This document shows positions 44,401-54,200 of a DNA stretch of 64,000 nt, one piece after another; positions within the stretch are counted from its first letter, which is position 1, and the number at the start of each line of letters is the position of its first letter. Location: contig NC_087063.1 of the NCBI RefSeq assembly GCF_963678635.1, positions 286,287-350,286 on the forward strand, written 5' to 3'. A model generated the notes under the pieces. That model was given only the letters and a program-made list of their open reading frames with translations. It was not told where the DNA came from and searched no databases. Position numbers and translations under genes: made by a program. The stretch comes from Symsagittifera roscoffensis. Its lineage: Eukaryota > Xenacoelomorpha > Acoela > Convolutidae.

Positions 44401-47400
44401 TCCAGAAGCAGTAGAGGCTGTGCTGACATGGAAAGCTCCTAGAACGGACACACAGCTCATGAGCTTCCTAGGGTTTGCCAATTACTACCGAGAATTCATA
44501 AAAGGATACGCGGACAAGGTGTACCCGATGCAGAAGCTGATGCGCAACAAAGGGAAAAAGTTCGAATGGAACGATGAGGCACAAGTTGCTTTCGAGAACA
44601 TAAAGCGGGAACTGTGCGAAGCGCCAGTGCTGGGCATACCTACAGAAAAGGGCATGTATGTTCTTGACACAGACGCATCGGTGGTGGCCATCTCAGGAAT
44701 ATTGCATCAAGAGCAAGAATGGAACGGAAGAACAGTCCTCCGTCCCATTGCATACGGCAGCAAAGTCTTGAGTGACACAGAGATGAAATATGGCGCACCA
44801 AAAGCAGAAATGTTTGCAGTAGTTACCTTCATGGAGAAGTACCGTGCATACTTGGGGAGCGCTCCTTTCAAGTTACGCGTGGACAACAGAGCGTTATCCT
44901 GGTTGAAGACCTACTCGATGGATCAGAGTTATATTGGTAGATGGATAGTAAGACTGGATGGCTACCATATGATAATCGAACACAGGATGCGTGATAAACA
45001 TCAGAATGCTGACAGTCTCAGCAAGAAAACTGAGTTCTATGAAAGATTGGAGCAGAAGCAGGCCAATCAGGCGGAAGTAAAGGAGGGATTCTCGTTTCTG
45101 GACAAAGAAACTTATGAAGCGCTTCCCTTAACGAGATGGTTGGATAAGTCTGGACATCCAATTCCGGGGCATCCTGAGTTACCTGTAGAGAAAGCAGCCG
45201 AGATAAAGATCCTGTCAAGGGAGGACCCGGTCCCCTTGGATTTGTTGCTGCGCTCGAACCTGGTCCAGCAAGAACTCTCTCGCATGAATATAAACAGCCT
45301 CTCATTATTGGATAAAACGGTGCAAGTCACACCACAAGTGATGCGGATACTGGGTGGATTGTTAGAAAGAGAAGTGACCAGAGATGACCCCGAGTGGACA
45401 GCAGCAGTGGCATTGCTAACAGTCAGTGAGAAAGTGAAGATCATGCCGTCCAGACAACAGCACGAAGAGAACAAGAGGGATTGTAGGACAATAGTTCAGC
45501 AACTAGTATCCTCAATACCCCAGGAGATTTTAACCAGTACTTCTTACGGACAGAAAGGACGGGAGAGCGGCAAGCAAAAGAAAACTGTCACCTTTGTAGA
45601 CCGGGAAAAAGAGGGTGAAGAGGTAGAACAAAATCTGCTGCAAGACTATTTGTCCGGGGAGAAGGATGAGGAGAAAAACCAGCGATCACAAGATCAACAC
45701 CCGGGACAAGGAAATTTGTCCGGGGAGTCCGAGATAGACGAGAAAATTCCTGATGAGAAACAGGACCTAGAGAACAAAGTTTTGTCCGGGGAGTTCAGAT
45801 GGATGCGAAGGAAATACGGACATGATCTGGAGGAGCGTGCAGTCTCCAGCACAACACCTTCGACGGATGATAAGTCAGAAAGCTCGAGAATGAACACCTA
45901 TTCAGACAGGGATTCGACCTCGGGATCAGAACTGTCAGAACTGGCGATACACACGCTACTAGTGGAAACTGGGGCGAGAAACCTGGACAGAGAGGTGTAC
46001 CAGGATCCTGACAGTGATCGCTACCTAATACCAAGCGAAAGAGTCTTTGACAACGCAGCGGATGACTTAGAAACGATAGCGGTATCGAAACGTTCGATAA
46101 GCCTGTTGCCGCAGAAAGAAGTAGTCAGGACTGATCTTCAGCCGTTTCAACAAGAAACACAACCGTTGGCGAAGATTTGGTGCGTTAAGATGGAAGAAGA
46201 CACACATCAGCCCAACGAGCTGAACAGTCAGATGAGAGTCATGAAGACGTACTTGAAGGCGAGATACAGACTCTCGGACCTTCTAAGGGCGCAGAGAAAT
46301 GATCGCATGACAAGCAACCTAAAAAGGTGGATAGAAAACGGTGCACCTGACAAAGGTGACCTGGAAGAAGACAGCTATAGGATCCTGAGACAATACTTCA
46401 TGCAGAAGGAGGGGAGATTATATCTGAACAAGGACGGGATCGTGGCTTGCAGGAGAAGAGAAGAAGACAAGGTCTTATACAAATATAACGCGATAGTGTT
46501 GCCGCAACTCTATCAGACAGAACTATTATTCAGGTCGCATGATCAGATGGGCCATCAAGGGATCTACAAAGTGTATCAGAGGATCCTGAAGCGCTTTGAG
46601 TGGCCTGGGATGAAAAAGGCATGCGAGAAATGGGTGACAGCATGTCTGTCATGCCAACAGGTCAAGGATCCTAGGAAGTTGCGATTTCCTTTACAATCAA
46701 TTGAGTCGTCTGAATTCAACGAGGTGGTGCAGATAGATCACCAGAAGATATGCATGACAGACAGCGGTTACAACCAAGTCTTGGTCATGATAGATCACTT
46801 CACGAAGTATGCAGAGGCCGTGCCCTGCATAACTGCCTCGGCGGAAGAGACATGCGAGCACCTGATCAATACGTGGATAGCAAGACACGGATGTCCAATG
46901 ACGTTTCAATCGGACAATGGAACGGCTTTCGTAGGCGAGCTTACGAAAGAGCTTATGAGACGGTCACAAGTCGCTCAGGCTCACTCCACGACATACCACC
47001 CTCAGACGAATGGCTTAGTGGAAAGACAGAATAGGACGTTAGTGTCGATGCTGAGGGTATATTGTTCCAGGTACATGACCGATTGGGACAGATACCTTCC
47101 ACAGGTGATGGGAGCTTATAATAGCACGCAACACTCCACCACTGGAGTCAGTCCACACATGATGCTGACGGGACACGAGAAGTCTTTACCCTTGACATTC
47201 TTCTACCCAGAGTATGAGGGAAAGAAAACATCCCCACAGGTCTACGTGAGGGATGTGATCAGACGCCAACAGGAGTTGAACGACTTGTGTAGACGAAACA
47301 CTCAGCAGGCACAGGCAAGGCAGAGGAAAAGATTCGACAAGAAAGCAGCTGGTGCAAAGGCTTACTCGGTGGGAGACTACGTATGGGTATTTCAGAACGT

Positions 47401-48289
47401 TATACCACCGAAAGGGACAAAAAAGCTTCTGAAGAAGTGGAGGGGACCCTTCATGATTACAGAGGTGCACCAAGAGGGACGCTTTTATAGACTGAGCACT
47501 GGCCGAGCCGCCCACTACGAGAACATCAAGCCACACAATCCATCGACAGAAGACTGGTGTATACCTGCAGACATGGAAGAAGGGGATTATCTAATGATGG
47601 ATCCTGCTTGTGAGGTCAATGAAAAAGGCACCAGGGAGAAGAACGATGGAAACGAAGTCGTAGAGGAAGGTACGGATACACCATTGGACCTGGATCCAAA
47701 CGAACAGATCGAAGCGGACGATGAAACCTTGCCCTACGCAGAGGAAGATTGGCAGGATTCCGAACAGACAGAGGTTCCCAAGAACATGGAACCAGATCTT
47801 CCGTTCACGATGCAGACTCGTCAGAAAGACGGGACGAGACTAAGAAAGAAATACAATCCTTACGGTGACGACTTTGTAGTGGATAGGATAGATCTAAAGA
47901 AAATAGTGGAGGAAGTAGTGGGTTTAGAGGAAATAACCGTGTCACAGGACATTGACATAGTCGATGATCACAACGATGAGTGGGTTGACGACTGGTCGAA
48001 ACCCGAGGTGGAGTTCGACGATGAGCAACAGCAGTCAAATGAACAAGACCTGACGAACCTGCGTGTCTTAGAGTGGCTGAACGAAATGACATCAGACCCT
48101 GAAAAGACCAGCGTTACGATTCAAGACGTAGATCGCGAAAGCGCGAAATACATTAAGATCGAACGAGATGATCCTTCCTGGGCTGCCCAGGAAGGACAAC
48201 TTCTCATTCCAGCTTCTAATCTTGACTTAATACCCGGTATGCGATCGACGGGGACGCCGATGGATATTTTGTCCGGGGAGTGGGGGTAG
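41428..48289 (+). CDS. pol: Nucleocapsid-Pol polyprotein (NC-PR-RT-RH-IN) of the giant element
   Basis: The frame is open from the gag stop; the first ATG is at 41441, and positions count from there (2282 residues). Two zinc knuckles: CANCSSTDHQ (about 89) and CFFCNLEGHFKSDC (about 136-149). Retropepsin LLDTGAVVSVM near 443. Reverse transcriptase with LRFCCDFRYLN, FTTLDLGSAFWQ and YVDD at 928-931. RNase H with VLDTDAS near 1075. A long charged linker (about 1330-1600) with repeated LSGE motifs. Integrase with an H-H-C-C module (about 1700-1735) and D, D-35-E core (QIDHQK, SDNGTAF, NGLVERQ), then a GPY/F-like end (KKWRGPFMITEV). An acidic tail of about 250 residues closes it. The catalytic residues are present, so the element may be functional. 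It belongs with Ty3/gypsy elements. Confidence 0.95.
45651..45793 (+). repeat. TGTCCGGGGAG motif repeated inside pol
   Basis: TTTGTCCGGGGAG occurs at 45649-45661, 45715-45727 and 45781-45793 and once more at the very end of pol (48268-48280). The first three lie about 66 bp apart and encode LSGE, within spaced acidic repeats. The same 11 bases (TGTCCGGGGAG) stand directly before the 3' LTR at 59044-59054. Confidence 0.9.
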
Positions 48290-48891
48290 GACTTACCCAC
48301 ACTGAAAACTTGATAATAAAAAAATTGAGAATAGCAAGAGAAACAGGAAACTTAGAAGCAGAAACAGGCGAAGAACCTAAGAAACCTGACATAGGCAGGG
48401 TGGTTGAGTCATATTTTAACTTACCAAATGAATATTCAAGTAACATAATACTAACAGACAGTGATTTCATACTCACAAACAGAACATGTGCGGTAGCAAT
48501 CACCGCAGACATGAGTTTTAGGACGGTGCTAGCGGCAGATTTTAAGAGGGAATACAAAAACGTGGAATTCCTTTGGAAGCAAAGACCAGGGATAGGGGGC
48601 GTAGCAGCCTTACCTCCGGCGGTGTCGCAGATACCGGGAAAGTACTTGTGCTTCTTGGTAACGAGGGCGACGGAGAAGCAGCACGTGGACCCAGAAAACC
48701 TAGTCTTGTCTTTGACGAGGCTGAGGGACTTCCTTGTGGAAATGGAAGTGAAGGAACTCTCGCTTCCAGCGTACGATCCAAATAGAGGAAGACTGCATCC
48801 TCGGGAATTGTACGCGCTTGTACACGTGATATTCTCTGATACGAACATACAAGTATATCTACATAAGAAATATTACTTAAGTATAGGCTGA
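48280..48891 (+). CDS. Diverged macrodomain frame following integrase (-1 relative to pol)
   Basis: About 200 residues overlap the pol stop by 10 nt and lack an early ATG. Residues about 55-200 follow the layout of the TARG1/POA1-like macrodomain seen at the end of the 1.76-kb gypsy Pol: ILTDSDF for the GDL strand, AVAITADMSFRTVLAADFKR for the binding loop, GKYLCFLVTRA, LVLSLTRLRDFLVEMEVKEL, and SLPAYDPNRGRL in place of the usual PKIGCGLDKL. The residues equal to the TARG1 catalytic Lys and Asp are changed (Arg and Asn/Arg region), so it may bind ADP-ribose or RNA without hydrolysis, or have lost binding. Its place after integrase equals that of the fused domain in the smaller element. Confidence 0.65.
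   Translation: MGVGLTHTENLIIKKLRIARETGNLEAETGEEPKKPDIGRVVESYFNLPNEYSSNIILTDSDFILTNRTCAVAITADMSFRTVLAADFKREYKNVEFLWKQRPGIGGVAALPPAVSQIPGKYLCFLVTRATEKQHVDPENLVLSLTRLRDFLVEMEVKELSLPAYDPNRGRLHPRELYALVHVIFSDTNIQVYLHKKYYLSIG
48281..48289 (+). promoter_or_regulatory. Candidate -1 frameshift at the pol stop (TGG GGG TAG)
   Basis: The last pol codons are TGG GGG TAG. A -1 slip of the GGG codon re-pairs perfectly in the five-G run and the next codon becomes GTA, in the frame of the macrodomain reading frame. That frame has no ATG for about 70 codons, so it needs a shift, splicing or non-AUG start. The A-site would be a stop, so this is not a standard heptamer. Confidence 0.45.
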
Positions 48892-49288
48892 GTGATGTGC
48901 GAGAGGGTGTTAGGCCAAAGACTAAGTTGTGTGTAATATGTGAGAGGTGCGTTATGTTATGTTATGTGTTAGGTTATTAAGATCATGGGTAAGTAAGGGT
49001 TAGTGACCATGAACAACTAAATGACGATCTTGGGAATAGATCCAAAGTTTGGACTGTCCAATCTTAGGTCGAATTCCAAAATTTTAGAAACCAATTGATT
49101 TTAATAAATTTTAGGATAAATATCTTTTTATCTGAACTGTCTTTAAGCAAATTTTAACGATATATATTAAGGTGAAACTGACAGGTGTGACAGTCGTGAT
49201 TCCTTTTCTAGATCCTGATTGATCATTTAATTGCTCACTTGAGTCAAAACTTGAAATCGAAATCAAATTAAATTTGGAAAAGAACAGT
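48892..49288 (+). promoter_or_regulatory. Gap before the accessory ORFs with candidate splice sites
   Basis: This AT-rich stretch contains a near-perfect donor (ATGG|GTAAGTAAGG, GT at 48989-48990) and a pyrimidine-rich acceptor (CCTTTTCTAG, AG at 49210-49211). The acceptor is 77 nt before the ATG of the esterase gene, so it could receive a spliced subgenomic mRNA from a donor in the leader, as env mRNAs do in retroviruses. The local donor would give a 223-nt intron. Confidence 0.4.
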
Positions 49289-51205
49289 ATGGACAATTTC
49301 AACCTGGATGAATTGATGGACCTGGCAGAGGCATATGTGGGACCGATGGTAGATGCGATCTATCGTCGGCTGATCGAACGAGACTTCGCTCTGGAGGACC
49401 CAGAGGTGGTCATGTTGCTGACCGCCCTGATCAACATCTTGGGGCACGACAACCGTGGGGACCGCCCCACGGAAGTCCTGTTGATGGCAGCATATGGAGA
49501 AAGAGGAGTACTAGACCGCCCGAACATGAGAGTGATGAGGTGGAGAAACGGGGCTCTCTCAGGGAGTGACTTGGCGAATGAGCGTGGGTTGGCAAGTTCT
49601 AGGACTTACCAACCAGGTGAGATGCCAATGCCCTCCAAGCCCAAACCTGGGCTGACGAGAATGCATCGGGAGATGAACAGCGAGGCGACCTCGTCTGGTT
49701 CACCACTGAGAGCAGCTGTGCCACCAAAAGGGGCGAAAGTAACACAGAAGGTTCAGACGAACCAAACCATACAAGATCTGGACGAGATGAACGATCAGTT
49801 GAGAAGTACGAAGAAGGAGTTAGACGATATGACGAAGACCATGCTGGCGATGGAGGAAGACCGGGACATGTGGAGAAAGTTGTTTGAAGACTGCAACAAA
49901 AAGCAGGGTCAAGAGATCGAACGCTTAAGGCAGGAATACAAAGAGCGATCGGAGCAGGTGGCGTTGACGACGTCCATTGAGAAAATGATACCTGCAAGGG
50001 ATATTCCTCGTGGGCAGTCCCCGATGGAGCTCTTGACACCTCGAGAAATGAGTCAAACAACGGAGACACGGCTTCCAGCAGAGACGAACCGAGTAACAAT
50101 CCCGGATCCTAGTGACACCTTGGGTGATCCCGTCGTAGAACAGACAGTGAGAAAACTGATAGAGACAGCTGGACGATTGGTCGCTAACAAGAATGCACCA
50201 GGTTCCGGGGTGACTGCACCCTATGGAACGATTGACGATACGGGCAGAGTACAACTCTCCCAGACAGTAATCAGACAAGGGATGAGTAACGTGACACCAC
50301 TCATGGGGAACTCGAGAATCCCAGAGAGGAAAGTAAGGAAGATGCCAGCGAAGAAAGTGTCTCGTGTAATAGACGTGCAGAAGAATAATCAATTGAAGTA
50401 TAATTTCACGGGAGTTCCGGAGACAGATCCGAGAGCCTGCTTCAATCGAGCTACCTGGAGCCCGGCTGTGAACCTGCAGCAACCACCACTCGGGACATCT
50501 CACCTGATATTGGGAGACAGTTTAGTCAGAGTGCTGTCGAATTTGAGGACCTCATGGGTCACCACGGTGATGGCCTTTGGAGGCGCGACGATTGCCCAAT
50601 TATATCGCATGGTGGAGCTGATGAATCCAGGGAAGATACCCAATGTGATGATCTTAGTTGGGACGAATGACATCTCCAGAGGATCAGATGAGCAGGAAGC
50701 ACTGTGGGAAGCAATGATGGTGTGTTTGTTTACTACTCTCTGGCAGAAGTTCAGTTGCGCGGTACTGACCGTTTGCACGGTGCCAATGAACGCAAGAAGC
50801 CTGACAGCATCAGGAAGAAGGCACAACGAGGGAGTCATGAGATGGAACAACATCTTGAGAAACCTAGCAAATCGAAATGCCGGAAGAATGATCCTCATGG
50901 ACATTGAACATGAATTGAGAGCCATGGATCAAACCAGACTGACCACAGATGGCATCCACTTCGACAGTGTCGAAGGACAAGCTTGGTTGAATCGAGTCTT
51001 CCAAGAACGGTTGGATGAGCTGGAAGCCGAACTCTTTGACACAGGAGTGCTGAAGGAAGAGGGAACGGTGAGTGATACGGTGATCACCACCTTTGTGCCT
51101 CCTAACCTGGAAACACGCTTGGGTACGGTCCCAGCCGCCATAAATTACCGGCAACAAAGCTCCAGTGAACCAGGTCGAAGAACGGACGTGCAGGATCGGT
51201 TGTGA
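49289..51205 (+). CDS. SGNH/GDSL esterase-like protein of the giant element
   Basis: ATG at 49289 gives 638 residues. The N-terminal 100 residues are acidic and helical (LDELMDLAEAYVGPMVDAIY). A low-complexity segment and a coiled coil (about 155-220, DDMTKTMLAMEEDRDMW) follow. The C-terminal half holds an SGNH hydrolase: HLILGDSLVRVL with the nucleophile Ser (about 408-410), MILVGTNDIS giving the Gly/Asn of block III (about 458-461), and TDGIHFDS with the Asp-x-x-His of block V (about 555-558). Such enzymes cleave esters of lipids or sugars. Esterases of this fold occur in ORF1 of CR1-type LINEs but are not part of the normal Ty3/gypsy set. The coiled coil before the esterase resembles the LINE ORF1 layout. 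The stop lies only 9 nt before the next ATG, pointing to one polycistronic RNA. Confidence 0.85.
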   Translation: MDNFNLDELMDLAEAYVGPMVDAIYRRLIERDFALEDPEVVMLLTALINILGHDNRGDRPTEVLLMAAYGERGVLDRPNMRVMRWRNGALSGSDLANERGLASSRTYQPGEMPMPSKPKPGLTRMHREMNSEATSSGSPLRAAVPPKGAKVTQKVQTNQTIQDLDEMNDQLRSTKKELDDMTKTMLAMEEDRDMWRKLFEDCNKKQGQEIERLRQEYKERSEQVALTTSIEKMIPARDIPRGQSPMELLTPREMSQTTETRLPAETNRVTIPDPSDTLGDPVVEQTVRKLIETAGRLVANKNAPGSGVTAPYGTIDDTGRVQLSQTVIRQGMSNVTPLMGNSRIPERKVRKMPAKKVSRVIDVQKNNQLKYNFTGVPETDPRACFNRATWSPAVNLQQPPLGTSHLILGDSLVRVLSNLRTSWVTTVMAFGGATIAQLYRMVELMNPGKIPNVMILVGTNDISRGSDEQEALWEAMMVCLFTTLWQKFSCAVLTVCTVPMNARSLTASGRRHNEGVMRWNNILRNLANRNAGRMILMDIEHELRAMDQTRLTTDGIHFDSVEGQAWLNRVFQERLDELEAELFDTGVLKEEGTVSDTVITTFVPPNLETRLGTVPAAINYRQQSSSEPGRRTDVQDRL

Positions 51206-51214
51206 GAGGCACCG

Positions 51215-54200
51215 ATGAGGAGAACAATTCATCCTAGGAGAAGGATAGGACCTGTCAACCAACCAATCGAAGAAGTAGCCGGCACATCCAGATCGGACAC
51301 TAGATCGGAGACGACGAGTACCAGTCGAGAGGAAATACCGAGCAGAGGCTCATTGATGTGGTCGCGATCCATACCGTCTCCTTGGCATATATATAAAGAA
51401 GAACTAATGAAGCTGGACCTACAGAGAGTGAGCTTCATCGAAGATGCAAGGAGGATGCTGAATGGAGCGACGCTATCCGTCAGCAGATTGTACTCGATAA
51501 CCGGCGTAGACTGGTTGATAGCCGCTAGCATAAATTTCAGCTCCACGACGGCCTTGAGATTTGCCGACTTGGAGGGACTGCCCTCCAACAACACAATAGG
51601 ACCTGTGAATGCAAGACCGTTGCAAGATGTGAGATTGAACCATGATGAGAGGAATCGTGAAGAAAGGCCAGGAAGATTCCTGACGGCGAGAGCGCCGATT
51701 GGACAACACGTGAAGATATTTAGGCAATTGACGACACCACCTGGTCATGTGAAGGAGAGAGTGTACCCAAAACTAGTGAACCAAGATGGTGATGCCCAGA
51801 GACCTGGCGGATTGACAGCGATAAAGAAAGATGAGACCATCTTCGCCGCCTACGACAAAGCAGAGATGAGAAAGGCCAAAATCATGGTAGTAGCGAATTC
51901 AGAGTTCGTGTACACCTCTAAGTCTTTGTTTTGGCCGGACGTCATAATGCTGGCCGCAGTTGACCTAGACCTATTGCAATCAGTGTCATTGGCTATAGGG
52001 GTACAGAGGCAGACAGAGATGAACCCGATAACGATTGTGTTTGCTGGCATCAATGACCATCTACACAGTAGAGGTTTTCTGAGCAGGCTCAGAGATCCTG
52101 CAACAGCAGAAAACGCAGTATGGCCCGCGATAAAAGACATCCTGGAGTCAATGGGTGAAGTGGTAGACGCGACAAAGGAGGGATCATTCAACAAAGTGAC
52201 ATTGAGAGTAGTATTTGCGTTGTCTCCGGGATATGCATATCTCCCGGATGGACTGAAATTTGTGTATGCAATGGTAGCCTTACTTTCGGAGGGAAAATAT
52301 GATGTGATCATATCAGCCCCGAATCGCATGATAGAAATGGAGAACCTGAGGCCACTTAAGGCTGAACTGCCTGCAGTATGGTCAGATATCTCAAACGCGA
52401 TGAGAGGGTTCAAGGACCACGCGCTACACATGTTGGTGTTGGACGAGGTGCTGGGGTTGGAACTGTCCAACTTCAGTCGGCAACTCAAACTGAAACCAGG
52501 AATAGATGACGACCATCGAGTGATCACGGCGATGTCCAACGACTTGTGGTTCCGAGCAATGGAAGTGGCGAGTGAAGACACGAGAAGAAAGAATTCACTG
52601 GAGACAAGAGCTCATCTGGAAGCGATGGTGCTGAGAACCAAGCCGGAAGCAAACCAGTGGCTACACCTGAATCCGAGAGTAGCGGCATTGGGTGCAGATG
52701 CTTTTCAGCAAGGCCCAGTAATGATCACTAAGATACACGCCTACTTGTTGAAGGAGGTGCACCTGGCGGAAAATAACGGAGAAAAGACAGCTGAGTTCGT
52801 GAACAGAATGTGTCAGATTACTCTGGAAACCTTCTGGACCCAGGAAGTGAAAGGACAGGAGGGATTTGAAAGGACAGACAGCATGCTAGAAGGGTTGGGA
52901 GCCGGATGGACCGCGTCCTTCTTGGCAAAAGTCTACCCGAAAGTCTCGCACTACTTGATAAAGGAATTCCTCCAAGCGGTAGTGAAAGTATCGATAGTGG
53001 AATTAATAGCCCTGTTCGTGACATTTGGAGCGGAGAATTTCGTGAAAGGACCGGTGATACTGCTTACGGATGGAATACAGAACCTGCGACTAGATGGACT
53101 TCTGACATTGATCGCAATAACCCACGGAAACTTGGGAGGACTGATGAAACTGGCACGTTGTCCAGAGCAGATGAAAGAGAGAGTGAGGAATCTGGATATG
53201 AAGAAATCCACAGACTCGTGGAACAAAATAAGAGACCTGAGACACACTCTTATCCAGTATCTCTTGCAGCAAAATCGCTTTGGAACCGGAGAAGACGAGA
53301 CAATTGAAAGAGAGGAAGATGTTAGACGACATGTTGGAGGCATGCCGCTGTTAACAGATTTGAGCTTAGCTATGAGAATCGATCCCTTGGCACTGATCAG
53401 AGGAGTCACGGAGTTCGTGACAGTGATCTATGGACCAGCAGTCACCTTTGCGTTCCCTGACGTTAAAGTGGAAGCATATAGGAGGTCGGTGTTGCACCTG
53501 AACCTCATATCGGCAGTGGACGGTAGTACACTGAACTGGTGTGAGCAGCACGCATTGCGAGAGCTCATGAGTGAAGATCTGTTATTTGCGAAAATATCGG
53601 AGCCAGAGATGACAGTCATCAATTTTGACGATCACTTCTGTGACCGCATGGGAGAAGTAGAAAGAGGGCACATCGAGGTGTTTCCAAAGCTTTGGAATCT
53701 GAGGCCCTATGACAAAACGAATGGTGAAATGACCAGAGTGCCTCGTCTCACAGCAGCGTATCACAAGGTGAGAGAAGAGACGAAGGACTGGGGCGATTAC
53801 AAGAAGCTACCCGAAGCAATCCCTGAATTCCCTCTGATAAGAAGGATGTTGCTCGGAGCAGTCTCCGTAGTACAAACTCCTAGGTTGAGAGCATTCGAAA
53901 CCAATGAAAGGAGAGTAGGGAATTTCTCGGCGACGATGGATCCATACTTCGTGGGGAGAAATGCCGCCGTGTTACAGTACACACGATTTGCGTACACGGA
54001 TCAAGCGACGAGAAGGCGAATAAGCAACGCTGCTACTCCCAAGCCTGAAGGATTTGATGAGGAATGGAGGGGACTAGGCTTAGCTCCAATGAGGATGAGA
54101 GGCAGGACTGAATTGCCTGAAGCCTCAGTAATCCTGACCAGTGTGAGAAAAGAGATGAAGGCTGCGGGAGTATTGCAGACGAGAATTTTCCTAGCACCCT

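Noticed and set aside
48573-48785. Plus-strand 70-codon frame inside the macrodomain frame
   Set aside because: Overlaps the better-supported frame and has no recognisable features.
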